From NCBI RefSeq assembly GCF_028885415.1, contig NZ_CP118527.1, forward strand, positions 4,092,001-4,156,000: 64,000 bases of DNA, given 5' to 3'. Made by a program: the position numbers and the translations under genes. This DNA comes from Streptomyces coeruleorubidus. GTDB lineage: Bacteria > Actinomycetota > Actinomycetes > Streptomycetales > Streptomycetaceae. How positions within the stretch are numbered: position 1 is the stretch's first letter; each line of letters opens with the position of its first letter. Under the pieces are notes generated by a model, which worked only from the letters and a program-made list of their open reading frames with translations, was not told the DNA's origin and did not search any database. Below, one piece after another: positions 7,686 to 17,352 of this stretch.

Positions 7686-9449
7686 TCACTTGCCGTAGGC
7701 GAGCATCAACTTCTCCTTCGTGTCGTCGTTTCCGCTCAGCCGCGTGGTCGAGATGTAGAAGCGCCCGTCGACCCAGTCGGTGTCCTTGGAGAAGAAGCCG
7801 TTCTCGATGTCCGCGGCACCCTGCGGGTTCTGGAGCAGCTTGACCGGCTTGTGGCCGCTGCCGCCGGTCGGGATGGACACGACCTGGCCGCCCGCGTCGT
7901 ACGACGGCTGCACATAGGCGATGAGCTTGCCGCCCTCGACCTTCATCGGCAGCATCGACTCGTCGGCCGGGGACTTCACCCGCCACTTCTCCTTGCCGTC
8001 GGCGAGGTTGACCGCGACGATCTCGTTGGCGCCGGTGGTCGCCTCCGTCGGGAGGTAGAGCGTGGTGTCGTCGACGGCGACGCCCTGGCAGCCCTGGAGG
8101 TCGCGTTCGAGGATGGCCCAGCCGCACTCGGGGGCGAAGTCCTCGTCGAAGCCGACCTGCGAGCGGAACTTGCCGCCGGAGGTGAAGGTGGAGATGTTCC
8201 AGGCCTTCTTGTCCTTGTTGGTGCTGTAGACGACCAGCGGGCTGACCGAGTAGGTGCGCGCGACCCGCCAGCCCTTGTCGAACGGCTGGGTCCACTTGAC
8301 GTCGCCGGTGCGCGGGTCGAGCTCCTGCACCTCGTCGTGCTCCTTGTCGGTGCCGGCAGCGCAGGAGGCGACGGCGATCAGCTTCTCGCCGCCGGCGAAC
8401 GCGGAGGGGAAGCAGGCGCTGCCGTAGCGCTTGTGGTCGAAGAGCTTGTCGCCGCTGGTGACGTCGTAGGCCGTGCCGGACTGTGAGCGGCCCACCATCA
8501 GCGTCTTGCCGGTGATGGACAGTTCGACGGAGAGCGTGGAGTCGAACAGTGCGCCGTCGCCGACCTCCTCCTTCCAGCCCTTCTCGCCCGTGTCGAGGTC
8601 GATCTCCTGGAGCTGGTTGCACTTGGCGCGGTCGCTGCTGCCGCTCATGTACGCGACGACGATCTTGTCGTCGGACGTCTTCTGCGGGGTGGTCGCGCAG
8701 ATCTTCTGCGGGAAGGTGATCGCGTCCCAGGCCGGCTTGCCGTCACCGACGTTGTAGGCGAAGAGCTGCTTGTACGCCGCTTTCACCGCCGCCTTGTCGG
8801 TGATCCACATGCCGGGGGCGTCGGCGCCGGAACCGGGCGCGTCGGGCGCCTCCTTGTACCAGAGGACCTTCGCCTCGCCGGCCTGGCGGCCCTCGTTGAG
8901 GTTCTCCGGGTCCTCGCCGCCGTCGCCGCTGCCGTCACCGGGGTTGACCGGGGCGGAGGAGCCGGGCTCGGCGTCGTCGCTCTGCTGGGCGACCGGCTTC
9001 TTCTCGCCCTCGCCGCTGTCGCCGCCGGTGACGGCCCACACGGTGCCGCCGACGACGAGCAGCGCGGCTACCGCGGCGCCGATGATGATGGCCGGCTTGC
9101 CCTTGAAGGGGCTGCGCGAACCGCCCCCGGGCGGGGTGCCGGGGGCGCCGGGGTACTGCGGCTGCTGCGGGTAGCCGTAGCCGGGCTGGCCGTACGGACC
9201 CGGCTGCTGCGGCTGGCCGTAGGGGCCGGAGTTGTACGGTCCCGGCTGCCCGTACGGTCCGGGCTGCTGCGGGGGCTGCTGGGGATAGCCGTATCCAGGC
9301 TGCGGCGGCCCCTGCGGGGGCGGCGGCGTCTGGGGCGGTCCCTGGGGCGGCGGCGGGGTCTGCGGTGCCCCGAAGCCACCGCCCTGCGGCGGCTGGTTCT
9401 GCGGTGCTCCGAAGCCACCGTGCGGCGGCTGACTGGGCGGCTGAGTCAT
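7686..9449 (-). CDS. Membrane-anchored PQQ-like beta-propeller protein (copy 2)
   Basis: A 587-residue paralogue of the next gene with the same architecture: a Pro/Gly/Gln-rich N-terminus with PYGQPGQ-type and GYGYPQQP-type repeats (1-115), one membrane helix (KPAIIIGAAVAALLVVGGTVWAV, described by its middle, about 119-140), an acidic linker, and an extracellular PQQ-like propeller (about 185-587). It is the first gene of the pair and starts with ATG behind a GGGAGCC ribosome site. Upstream about 190 bases hold no gene and include the likely promoter. The proline-rich tails of the two copies differ in length and register, which is common for repeat-driven change. Function unknown; a role in the cell envelope is inferred from topology only. 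Confidence 0.85.
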   Translation of the reverse strand: MTQPPSQPPHGGFGAPQNQPPQGGGFGAPQTPPPPQGPPQTPPPPQGPPQPGYGYPQQPPQQPGPYGQPGPYNSGPYGQPQQPGPYGQPGYGYPQQPQYPGAPGTPPGGGSRSPFKGKPAIIIGAAVAALLVVGGTVWAVTGGDSGEGEKKPVAQQSDDAEPGSSAPVNPGDGSGDGGEDPENLNEGRQAGEAKVLWYKEAPDAPGSGADAPGMWITDKAAVKAAYKQLFAYNVGDGKPAWDAITFPQKICATTPQKTSDDKIVVAYMSGSSDRAKCNQLQEIDLDTGEKGWKEEVGDGALFDSTLSVELSITGKTLMVGRSQSGTAYDVTSGDKLFDHKRYGSACFPSAFAGGEKLIAVASCAAGTDKEHDEVQELDPRTGDVKWTQPFDKGWRVARTYSVSPLVVYSTNKDKKAWNISTFTSGGKFRSQVGFDEDFAPECGWAILERDLQGCQGVAVDDTTLYLPTEATTGANEIVAVNLADGKEKWRVKSPADESMLPMKVEGGKLIAYVQPSYDAGGQVVSIPTGGSGHKPVKLLQNPQGAADIENGFFSKDTDWVDGRFYISTTRLSGNDDTKEKLMLAYGK

Positions 9450-9640
9450 CAGCGGCTCCCCCGTTCGATCACTGATTTTTAGCCACGCCCTGAGATACGA
9501 AATGGGCTCAGAGTCGCTTCATGAAGTTCTAAGACGACTCTTTGTATCACCAGGTTCCGACAGCGACCGGGCCGTCTCACCCCCTGTTCCCAAGGGAGGA
9601 CCGGCCCGTGATGCCGCCGTTATGCGCCTTCACGCACCCT

Positions 9641-11449
9641 TCACGCGTCCTCGGCGAGTTCCAGCCAGCGCATCTCCAGCTCCTCGCGCTGACCGGCCAA
9701 CTCGCGCAGCTCGGCGTCCAGTTCGGCAACCTTCGAGAAGTCCGTAGCGTTTTCGGCGATCTGGGCGTGCAGCTTGGTCTCCTTCTCGGAGACCTTGTCG
9801 AGCTGTCGCTCGATCTTCTGGAGTTCCTTCTTGGCGGCGCGCTGGCCGGCTGCGCTCTTCTCCGGGGCGGCGCTCTGCGGCGCCGCGGCGGGCGTCGCGG
9901 CGGCCGCGGCCTCCTCCATGCGCTGCCGCCGCTCCAGGTACTCGTCGATGCCGCGCGGCAGCATCCGCAGAGTGCCGTCGCCGAGCAGCGCGAACACCCG
10001 GTCGGTGGTGCGCTCGATGAAGAACCGGTCGTGGGAGATGACGATCATCGAGCCGGGCCAGCCGTCGAGGACGTCCTCCAGCTGCGTCAGCGTCTCGATG
10101 TCGAGGTCGTTGGTGGGCTCGTCGAGGAAGAGGACGTTGGGCTCGTCCATGAGGAGCCGCAGCAGCTGGAGCCGCCGCCGCTCACCGCCGGACAGGTCCC
10201 CGACCGGCGTCCACTGCTTCTCCTTGGTGAAGCCGAACGTCTCGCACAGCTGCCCGGCGGTCATCTCGCGCCCCTTGCCCAGGTCGACGCGCTCGCGCAC
10301 CTGCTGCACGGCCTCCAGCACGCGCGTGGCCGGGTCGAGTTCGGCGACCTCCTGGGAGAGGTAGGCCAGCTTGACGGTCTTGCCGACGCGGATGCGCCCG
10401 CCCGCGGGCTGGGTCTCGCCGTCGGTCCGGGCCGCCTCGGCCATGGCCCGCAGCAGGGACGTCTTCCCGGCGCCGTTGACGCCGACGAGACCGATCCGGT
10501 CCCCCGGCCCGAGCTGCCAGGTGACGTGCTTGAGGAGGACCTTGGGACCGGCCTGGACGGTGATGTCCTCCAGGTCGAACACGGTCTTGCCGAGCCGCGT
10601 GGAGGCGAACCGCATCAGTTCGCTGCTGTCCCGGGGCGGCGGTACGTCCTTGATCAGCTCGTTGGCGGCCTCGACGCGGAAGCGCGGCTTGGACGTACGG
10701 GCGGGTGCGCCGCGCCGCAGCCAGGCCAGCTCCTTGCGGACGAGGTTCTGCCGCTTGACCTCCTCGGTGGCGGCGATGCGCTCGCGCTCGGCCCGGGCGA
10801 AGACGTAGTCGGAGTAGCCGCCCTCGTACTCGTAGACGTCGCCGCGCTGGACGTCCCACATGCGCGTGCAGACCTGGTCCAGGAACCAGCGGTCGTGGGT
10901 GACGCAGACGAGCGCCGACCGGCGGTTCCGGAGATGCCGGGCGAGCCAGGCGATGCCCTCGACGTCGAGGTGGTTGGTGGGCTCGTCCAGGACGAGCAGG
11001 TCCTGCTCCTCGATGAGCAGCTTGGCGAGCGCGATGCGGCGCCGCTCACCGCCGGACAGCGGGCCGATGACGGTGTCGAGCCCCTTGGGGAACCCCGGCA
11101 GGTCGAGCCCGCCGAACAGGCCGGTCAACACGTCCCTGACCTTGGCGACGCCCGCCCACTCGTGGTCGGCCATGTCGCCGATGACCTCGTGGCGGACGGT
11201 GGCCTCCGGGTCGAGGGAGTCGTGCTGCGTGAGCACGCCGATGCGCAGTCCGCCGGAGTGGGTGACGCGCCCGGTGTCGGCCTGCTCCTGCTTGGCGAGC
11301 ATCCGGATCAGCGTGGTCTTGCCGTCGCCGTTGCGGCCGACGACGCCGATGCGTTCCCCTTCGGAGACGCCGAGGGAGACGCCGTCGAGCAGGGCGCGGG
11401 TGCCGTACACCTTGCTGACGTTCTCGACATTGACCAGGTTGACGGCCAT
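9641..11449 (-). CDS. ABC-F family ATPase (Uup/EttA-like)
   Basis: A 602-residue soluble protein with two ABC ATPase domains and no membrane segments, the hallmark of ABC-F ribosome-associated factors. Walker A motifs are GRNGDGKT (residues 38-45) and GVNGAGKT; both halves carry LSGGERRR signatures and LDEPTN Walker B motifs. The C-terminal 90 residues form an Ala-rich linker and a charged coiled coil (KKELQKIERQLDKVSEKETK), as in Uup-type members. ABC-F proteins act at the ribosomal E site in translation quality control or antibiotic protection; which applies here is not clear. The ATG at 11449 is chosen because homology starts there (MAVNLVNVENVSKVYG) and AGGAGAGAA precedes it. The reading frame is open upstream through a broken ankyrin gene. 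Confidence 0.92.
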   Translation of the reverse strand: MAVNLVNVENVSKVYGTRALLDGVSLGVSEGERIGVVGRNGDGKTTLIRMLAKQEQADTGRVTHSGGLRIGVLTQHDSLDPEATVRHEVIGDMADHEWAGVAKVRDVLTGLFGGLDLPGFPKGLDTVIGPLSGGERRRIALAKLLIEEQDLLVLDEPTNHLDVEGIAWLARHLRNRRSALVCVTHDRWFLDQVCTRMWDVQRGDVYEYEGGYSDYVFARAERERIAATEEVKRQNLVRKELAWLRRGAPARTSKPRFRVEAANELIKDVPPPRDSSELMRFASTRLGKTVFDLEDITVQAGPKVLLKHVTWQLGPGDRIGLVGVNGAGKTSLLRAMAEAARTDGETQPAGGRIRVGKTVKLAYLSQEVAELDPATRVLEAVQQVRERVDLGKGREMTAGQLCETFGFTKEKQWTPVGDLSGGERRRLQLLRLLMDEPNVLFLDEPTNDLDIETLTQLEDVLDGWPGSMIVISHDRFFIERTTDRVFALLGDGTLRMLPRGIDEYLERRQRMEEAAAAATPAAAPQSAAPEKSAAGQRAAKKELQKIERQLDKVSEKETKLHAQIAENATDFSKVAELDAELRELAGQREELEMRWLELAEDA

Positions 11450-11519
11450 TTCTCTCCTGACAGGGGGGACGATCGACCCTCCAGGGTAGTCGGGCGGCGG
11501 GGTGCTCCGGCCGGGGTGT

Positions 11520-12780
11520 TCAGGAGCGCTCGGCGGCGTCCTGGCGGCGCCACTCGTACCGCCCGTCGCGCCCAGCACCCATTCGTCGTACCACGGGCCG
11601 TCCGGGTCGACGGGTCCGATCCGCCGGTCACCCTCCACGCAGCGCGGGTCGTCGCGTTCGGCCAGGCCCTGCACGGCATAGGCGCGGACCGCCTGGGACG
11701 CGTCGTTGGTGAGGGCAGCCAGCGCGTCACCGATCTCCGGGGAACGCTCCGGGTAGGAGGCGAGCCACGAGCAGGCCTTCCAGCGCACGCGCTCGTCCGG
11801 GTCGCGGGCCAGCGTGAACACCGTCGCCAGGTTCCCGGGCCGGACAAGCAGCCGGTCCTCCCCGCGCTCCAGGGCATCCAGCACCAGCGAGCGGACCGCC
11901 GGGTACGGATGCGCGCGGTACGTCAGGCCCATGGCCTCGATCTCCGGGCCGTCCTCCCCGGTGAGCCCGTTCAGTACCGCTGCCAGCACCTCCGGGTCCT
12001 TCTCCTCTGCGGCCCAGGGGAGGAAGACCTCGTGCCCACGGCCGTCGAACGGCGCGTGGCCCAGGACGTCGCCCAGGTGCAGGCCCAGCAGCAGCTCGGC
12101 GGCGAAGAGCCGCCGCACCCGGTCGGCCGCGCGGCTCAGGGCCACGGCCTGTGTCCAGGTGTCCTCGTCCATCCGGCGGGCGAGCGTGGACACGGCCTCG
12201 GACCAGACGGCGTGATCCCGGTCGGGCCGTACGAGCGCCCGCGCGAGCAGTTCTCCGAAAGGCGTGCGAATCCCGCAGTGCGCCTCCAGGAGGGACAGGA
12301 CTGCCGCGTGTCCGTCCCGGGCGGTCAGGCCGCCCACTGTGACCTGGTCGTAGTGGCAGAACCAGTGCCGGTCCTCGACGCGGTTCCGCTCAGCCGGCCC
12401 CGTCGCGCCGGTTCGGCGCCGCAGCTCGGCCTCCACGCCGGTCCGGGTCCAGTGGCGGGCTCGGTCCAACAGCTCCTCCCGGTCGGCGGGGCCGAGCCCG
12501 ACCGGCTCCGGCAGCAGCGCGACGGTCATGCCCACGGAGCCGCCGTCGACCGCCCGCAGCAGCGGGGTGCTGCCGTCGGGCAGACGGTGCTGCGGGTCGG
12601 CGCCGCCCTCGATCAGCGCCTCGGCGACCGGCCGGTCGTACGCCGCCACCGCCCGGCACAGGACCGGCAGGCCCTCGTCAGGGTCTCGGGGTCCGCCCCG
12701 GACTCCAGCAGGGCCCGGACCTCGTCCTCGTCTCCGCGTCGTACGGCCGCGACCAGTTCGTCCACGCCTGCGCCCCCCAT
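11520..12780 (-). pseudogene. Ankyrin/HEAT-like repeat protein gene with two frameshifts
   Basis: The gene would code for a soluble protein of about 420 residues: two or three ankyrin repeats at the N-terminus (VRALLESGADPET; VAEALIEGGADPQHRLPDGSTPLL) followed by HEAT-like helical repeats (HPYPAVRSLVLDALERGEDRLL; ASQAVRAYAVQGLAERDDPR). The start ATG at 12780 runs in one frame to about 12680, where a base is missing (CTGACGAG where CTGGACGAG would continue into DEGLPVLCR). Near 11571 a second base is missing (GGCGCGACGG, where GGCCGCGACGG would continue as RDGRYEWRRQDAAERS and stop at 11520). Both losses shorten a two-base run. They are either real mutations or assembly indels. Without the second base the frame reads into the ABC-F gene. 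Confidence 0.8.
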
Positions 12781-12833
12781 CGTCGAGAACAACCGGGGGA
12801 GCCTGAGCGCCGGGAACCGGCCGCCGCACGGGA

Positions 12834-13733
12834 TTAACGCCCGGCAACCGTAGCCCCGGGTGCCGGACCCGAGGCCGTCCGCACGGTCCGGCACGTGCCG
12901 GACGCCACCAGCGCCTGCGCCACCGCGGCCGCCGACTCCGGGTCGCGGACGAGGAACGCCGTGGTCGGGCCGGAGCCGGAGACCAGGGCGGCGAGGGCAC
13001 CGGCGGCGCGGCCGGTGGCCAGGGTGCCGGCGAGTTCCGGGAAGAGGGAGAGGGCGGCGGGCTGGAGGTCGTTGGAGACGGCGGCGGCGAGCGCGTCCGG
13101 GTCGCCCTTGGCCAGGGCGGCGAGGAGTTCCTGGGAGGCGACGGGCTCGGGGATGTCCGTGCCCTCGCCGAGCCGGTCGAACTCCCGGAACACGGCCGGG
13201 GTGGACAGGCCGCGGCCGGCCATCGCGAACACCCAGTGGAAGGTGCCGCCGACCTCCAGGGGCGTCAGCTGCTCGCCCCGCCCGATGCCCAGCGCGGCCC
13301 CGCCGACCAGGCTGAACGGCACGTCGCTGCCCAACTCGGCGCAGATGCCGAGCAGTTCGTCCCGGGAGGCGCCGGCCTCCCACAGCGCGTCGCAGGCGAC
13401 CAGCGCGCCGGCGCCGTCCGCGCTGCCGCCCGCCATGCCGCCGGCGACGGGGATGTCCTTGGCGATGTGGATGTGGACGTCGGGCGTCCGGCCGTACCGC
13501 TCGGCGAGCGCTTCGGCCGCCCGCGCGGCCAGGTTCGTACGGTCCAGGGGGACCTGGTCGGCGTCCGGGCCCTCGCAGGTGACGCGGAGCTCGTCGGCCG
13601 GGGTGACGGTGACCTCGTCGTAGAGGCCGACCGCGAGGAAGACGTTGGCCAGGGGGTGGAAGCCGTCGGGGCGGGCGGGTCCGACCGCCAGCTGGACGTT
13701 GACCTTGGCGGGGACCCGGACCGTCACGCTCAC
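12834..13733 (-). CDS. ispE: 4-diphosphocytidyl-2-C-methyl-D-erythritol kinase
   Basis: IspE phosphorylates 4-diphosphocytidyl-methylerythritol in the MEP route to isoprenoid precursors. The 299-residue protein has the GHMP-kinase layout: an N-terminal strand with the substrate Lys ([14 protein letters not shown]), the ATP-binding glycine-rich loop [17 protein letters not shown] (about residues 96-112), and the C-terminal [12 protein letters not shown] motif. The GTG start at 13733 overlaps the stop codon of rsmA by four bases (GTGA), indicating translational coupling in a tatD-rpfB-rsmA-ispE operon. Length is normal for actinobacterial IspE. Confidence 0.97.
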   Translation of the reverse strand: MSVTVRVPAKVNVQLAVGPARPDGFHPLANVFLAVGLYDEVTVTPADELRVTCEGPDADQVPLDRTNLAARAAEALAERYGRTPDVHIHIAKDIPVAGGMAGGSADGAGALVACDALWEAGASRDELLGICAELGSDVPFSLVGGAALGIGRGEQLTPLEVGGTFHWVFAMAGRGLSTPAVFREFDRLGEGTDIPEPVASQELLAALAKGDPDALAAAVSNDLQPAALSLFPELAGTLATGRAAGALAALVSGSGPTTAFLVRDPESAAAVAQALVASGTCRTVRTASGPAPGATVAGR

Positions 13734-14617
13734 GCGGACTCCTCCTCCTGGTGCTGGTTCTGCTTGTGCTCGGCGATCCGCGCGAACTCCTCCACCGTCA
13801 GCGACTCGCCCCGAGCCTGCGGTGAGACCCCGGCGGCGACGAGGGCCGCCTCCGCCGCGGCGGCGGATCCGGCCCAGCCGGCGAGCGCGGCCCGCAGCGT
13901 CTTGCGGCGCTGGGCGAAGGCGGCGTCGACGACGGCGAACACCTCGCGCCTGGAGGCCGTCGTCTTCAGCGGCTCGGTCCGGCGGACGAGCCAGACCAGG
14001 CCGCTGTCGACGTTGGGCGCCGGCCAGAAGACGTTCCGTCCGATGGCGCCGGCCCGCTTGACCTCGGCGTACCAGTTGGCCTTGACCGAGGGGACGCCGT
14101 ACACCTTCGAGCCGGGCGGGGCGGCGAGGCGGTCGGCGACCTCCGACTGGACCATGACGAGGGTGCGCTCGATGCTCGGGAAGGTGTCGAGCATGTGCAG
14201 CAGGACCGGGACGGCCACGTTGTAGGGGAGGTTGGCGACCAGCGCGGTGGGGGCGGGGCCGGGCAGCTCCGTGACGTGCATCGCGTCGGAGTGGACGAGG
14301 GCGAACCGGTCGGCGCGGTCGGGCATGCGGGCCGTGATGGTCGCGGGCAGCGCGGCGGCGAGCACGTCGTCGATCTCGACGGCCGTGACGCGGTCGGCGA
14401 CCTCCAGCAGGGCGAGCGTCAGTGACCCGAGGCCCGGGCCCACCTCGACGACCACGTCGTCGGGGTGGACCTGTGCGGTGCGGACGATACGGCGGACGGT
14501 GTTCGCGTCGATCACGAAGTTCTGGCCGCGTTGTTTGGTGGGGCGTACGCCGAGGGCTGTCGCGAGTTCGCGGACGTCGGCGGGGCCGAGCAGGGCGTCG
14601 GGGGTGGGGCTGGTCAC
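13730..14617 (-). CDS. rsmA: 16S rRNA (adenine1518/1519-N6)-dimethyltransferase
   Basis: RsmA (KsgA) dimethylates two adjacent adenines in the 3' hairpin of 16S rRNA during late 30S assembly; its loss gives kasugamycin resistance. The S-adenosylmethionine site is [15 protein letters not shown], and the catalytic motif IV is [17 protein letters not shown] is the typical N-terminal signature. The GTG at 14617 gives a 295-residue protein starting [18 protein letters not shown], the usual length; the frame is open 43 codons further upstream, but that stretch is proline-rich and not conserved in type. The stop codon overlaps the ispE start. Confidence 0.97.
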   Translation of the reverse strand: MTSPTPDALLGPADVRELATALGVRPTKQRGQNFVIDANTVRRIVRTAQVHPDDVVVEVGPGLGSLTLALLEVADRVTAVEIDDVLAAALPATITARMPDRADRFALVHSDAMHVTELPGPAPTALVANLPYNVAVPVLLHMLDTFPSIERTLVMVQSEVADRLAAPPGSKVYGVPSVKANWYAEVKRAGAIGRNVFWPAPNVDSGLVWLVRRTEPLKTTASRREVFAVVDAAFAQRRKTLRAALAGWAGSAAAAEAALVAAGVSPQARGESLTVEEFARIAEHKQNQHQEEESA

Positions 14618-14780
14618 GGGGACAAGGGTACGGGGGGTTTGGGGGCGGGTTTGCTGGTGCTCGGCGTCGGTGCTGGGGGCGGGGGTTGCGCGGCCCGGCG
14701 GTGCGGGGTGCTTCGGCGATGGTGCTGGGGCCGGGTGGGTCCGCAACCCGGCGGAGCGGGGTGCCGCTTCTTCGGGACGG

Positions 14781-14799
14781 GTGCCGCCCTTGGCGGCAC
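14781..14799 (-). terminator. Hairpin between rpfB and rsmA
   Basis: A perfect 8-bp stem (GTGCCGCC / GGCGGCAC) with a 3-base loop lies about 20 bases past the rpfB stop. It may end or attenuate rpfB transcription before rsmA. The roughly 200 bases between the two genes hold no other gene that I can see. Confidence 0.55.
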
Positions 14800-14819
14800 G
14801 ATTGCCCGCAGCCAGGGCG

Positions 14820-16268
14820 TCACCCGTGCAAGCGGTCCCCGCAGTGCGGCCAAGGGCTGGCCCCCCGCCGCAGATACAGCTTCTTCGCGCGGTACGTCTG
14901 TTCCGCCGCCGGTGCGTCCTGGGGGCGGCCCTTGCCGCCGAGGGCCTGCCAGGTCCGGGTGTCGAACTGGTACAGGCCGCCGTAGGTGCCCGACGAGTCG
15001 ACCGCGTCGGGGCGGCCGCCGGATTCGCAGGCCGCGAGGCCCTGCCAGTCGAGGTGGTCGGCGCCCCGCACGGACGTCGGCCGGGGCTTCGTGCCGACCT
15101 TCACCAGCTGCGGGCGCGGTTCGCGCACCACCTCGGAGCGGATCCGGCGCGGCTTCTGCTTGACGCCGTTGACGGTGCGCAGGGAGTAGGTGACCCGGCG
15201 CAGGCCGGGCCGGCCCGCCTCTTCGACGACCTCCGTGCCCTGGAACAGGGTCGGGTCGTCGGTCCGCCGTACCTGGAAGGGGATCGGCTCCTCGCGGACC
15301 TCCTTGCCGCCGGTGATCCGCAGCACCGTGACGGTCTGCCCGTCGCGCGGGAAGCTCCCCTGCGGGACCGACGTGGTGTCCTGGCCGCGCAGGGTGATCC
15401 CGGCCTCCTCGACGGCCTCCCGCACGGTCGCCGCGTTGGTGCGGACGGTGCGGGCGCGGCCGTCCGCCATGATCGTGACCGTGCGCTCGGTCCGCACGTC
15501 CAGCGCGAGCCCTTCCCGCCCGATGCGCCGGGAGCGCGACGTGGACACGTACGCGCCCTCCTGTCGCACCCCCAACTGCCGGAGCGCTCCCGCCACGGTG
15601 TGCGCCGTCGTCCACACCTCGCTCCGCTCTCCGTCGAGGGTGAGCCGCACTGGGCGGCCGTAGTGCACGGCGACCTCGTCGCCGCTGGTGATCTCCGTGT
15701 CCGGGCCGGGTGCCACCACGTCGTGGGCGCCGACCTCGACGCCCTCCTGCGCCAGCAGCTCGGTGACGTCGTCGGCGAAGGTGTGCAGCGTGCGCGCCTT
15801 GCCGTCGACGTTCAGCTCGATCGCCTTGTCCTTGGCGACGAACGCCGTGGTGCCGCCCGCCAGGAAGGCGACGACCAGGGCCTGAGGGAGCAGCCGCCGC
15901 ATGGAGCCGTCGCCCGGTCGCTCGACGTAGCGCGCCTTGCGCCGACGCGCGGACCGCCGGTGCGAGCCGGTGCGCACCGCGGCGCGGGCCTCGGCGCGCT
16001 CTTCCGCGCGCGTGGTGCGCGCACCGGTCGCGGCTGGTGACTCATCGTCGTCCGGGCCCCCCTGCCGGGGCAGCCCGGGCAGGGGCGGCACCTCGTAGGC
16101 GGGCCGGTAGGTGTCCTCGTAGGCGACGGGTGCTCCTGCTCCGGGCGTCCCGTACCCGAGCATCTCGGCGCCGTGCAGGTCGGCGGGCGGCGCGTCGAAA
16201 CCGCCGTACAACGGGTCCGCGGAGGCCGGGCCATACGTCTCGTACGTCTCGTACTGCGAGTTGCTCAC
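14820..16268 (-). CDS. rpfB: Resuscitation-promoting factor RpfB-like muralytic enzyme
   Basis: A 482-residue cell-wall enzyme. An unusual acidic/Tyr-rich cytoplasmic region (1-120) leads to one membrane helix (about 127-145, [17 protein letters not shown]). Outside come three DUF348 repeats (from [18 protein letters not shown], then about 205 and 265), a G5 domain ([20 protein letters not shown]) that binds wall polymers, and a C-terminal lysozyme-like Rpf domain (about 405-482) with the catalytic Glu in AACESGG. Rpfs cleave peptidoglycan to restart growth in spores and dormant cells. The GTG at 16268 ([12 protein letters not shown]) is preferred; a further 26 upstream codons are open. The order tatD-rpfB-rsmA-ispE is conserved in actinobacteria. 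Confidence 0.95.
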   Translation of the reverse strand: MSNSQYETYETYGPASADPLYGGFDAPPADLHGAEMLGYGTPGAGAPVAYEDTYRPAYEVPPLPGLPRQGGPDDDESPAATGARTTRAEERAEARAAVRTGSHRRSARRRKARYVERPGDGSMRRLLPQALVVAFLAGGTTAFVAKDKAIELNVDGKARTLHTFADDVTELLAQEGVEVGAHDVVAPGPDTEITSGDEVAVHYGRPVRLTLDGERSEVWTTAHTVAGALRQLGVRQEGAYVSTSRSRRIGREGLALDVRTERTVTIMADGRARTVRTNAATVREAVEEAGITLRGQDTTSVPQGSFPRDGQTVTVLRITGGKEVREEPIPFQVRRTDDPTLFQGTEVVEEAGRPGLRRVTYSLRTVNGVKQKPRRIRSEVVREPRPQLVKVGTKPRPTSVRGADHLDWQGLAACESGGRPDAVDSSGTYGGLYQFDTRTWQALGGKGRPQDAPAAEQTYRAKKLYLRRGASPWPHCGDRLHG

Positions 16269-16391
16269 GCCGACACGCTCCAGGGGCCGGAGGGGGTCCA
16301 GAGGGGTCCGGATCGGGCCCCCAGAACCTAGCGGAGCGGCCGTCACTCTCCAAAGCGACGCGACTACGCACAGTCGTGCGGCGAGGTGGGG

Positions 16392-17273
16392 TCAGTAACC
16401 GAAGGCGCGCGCCGTGTTCGCCGCGAGAGCCGTCGCCAGCGTGTCCTCGTCGGTGCCGCGCACCTCGGCCATGGCACGCACCGTGATCGGCACGAGGTAG
16501 GGGGCGTTGGGCCGGCCGCGGTACGGCACCGGCGTGAGGAAGGGCGCGTCCGTCTCCACCAGCAGCAGCTCCGGCGGGGCCACCGCCACCGCGTCCCGCA
16601 GGTTCTGGGCGTTCTTGAAGGTGACGTTGCCGGCGAAGGACATGAAGTAGCCCGCGCTCGCGCAGATCTCCGCCATCTCGGCGTCGCCGGAGTAGCAGTG
16701 GAAGACGGTCCGCTCGGGGGCGCCCTCCTCCTTCAGCACGCGCAGGACGTCGGCGTGGGCCTCGCGGTCGTGGATGACCAGGGCCTTGCCGTGCCGCTTG
16801 GCGATCTCGATGTGGGCACGGAAGGACAGCTCCTGGGCCTCCTTGCCCTCGGGCCCGGTGCGGAAGTAGTCGAGGCCCGTCTCACCGACGCCCTTGACCT
16901 GGGGCAACGCGGCCAGCCGGTCGATCTCGGCGAGCGCGTCGTCCAGGGCGGCCCGGCCGCCGGGTTCGCGCGCGCCCTGCCTCGACCAGCCGTCGGGGTC
17001 GCCGTGGACGATCCGGGGCGCCTCGTTCGGGTGCAGGGCGACCGTCGCGTGGACGGCGTCGTACGCGGCCGCCGTCTCGGCCGCCCAGCGGGAGCCCTTG
17101 AGGTCGCAGCCGACCTGCACGACGGTCGTCACTCCGACCGACGCCGCCTTCGCCAGCGCCTCCTCGACCGTGCCGGACTGCATGTCCAGGTGGGTGTGGG
17201 AGTCGGCGACCGGCACCCGGAGGGGTTCGGGGAGCGGGGGCGCGGCGTGCTTGCCGGAGTCGTTCGAAGACAT
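16392..17273 (-). CDS. tatD: TatD family metal-dependent DNase
   Basis: A 293-residue TatD-type hydrolase with a TIM-barrel amidohydrolase fold. The metal ligands are visible: DSHTHLD near residue 24, the glutamate in VGETGLDYF, the histidines in KALVIHDREAH and TVFHCYSG, and the final Asp in VETDAPFLTPVPYRG. The family acts as a 3'-5' exonuclease or endonuclease in DNA repair and RNA turnover. The N-terminus carries a short disordered extension. It is the first gene of the cluster with rpfB; 123 bases separate the two. Confidence 0.95.
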   Translation of the reverse strand: MSSNDSGKHAAPPLPEPLRVPVADSHTHLDMQSGTVEEALAKAASVGVTTVVQVGCDLKGSRWAAETAAAYDAVHATVALHPNEAPRIVHGDPDGWSRQGAREPGGRAALDDALAEIDRLAALPQVKGVGETGLDYFRTGPEGKEAQELSFRAHIEIAKRHGKALVIHDREAHADVLRVLKEEGAPERTVFHCYSGDAEMAEICASAGYFMSFAGNVTFKNAQNLRDAVAVAPPELLLVETDAPFLTPVPYRGRPNAPYLVPITVRAMAEVRGTDEDTLATALAANTARAFGY

Positions 17274-17295
17274 GCCCCGATCCTACGAAAGGGGT

Positions 17296-17331
17296 ACGCC
17301 CTCCCCGATGGGGGAGGACCGGGGAGGGCGT
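17296..17331 (-). terminator. Hairpin terminator upstream of tatD
   Basis: Perfect 11-bp arms ACGCCCTCCCC and GGGGAGGGCGT enclose a 14-base loop. It follows the zinc-ribbon gene stop (minus strand) and precedes tatD, so it separates the two transcripts. Confidence 0.65.
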
Positions 17332-17352
17332 CGACAAGGGGAGCCGGACGGG

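Noticed and set aside
9641..13000. A single 1119-codon frame that would fuse an ankyrin protein to the ABC-F ATPase
   Set aside because: The fusion arises from a missing base near 11571; in the restored frame the ankyrin protein ends at 11520 with a sensible C-terminus and the ABC-F gene has its own ATG with a ribosome site.
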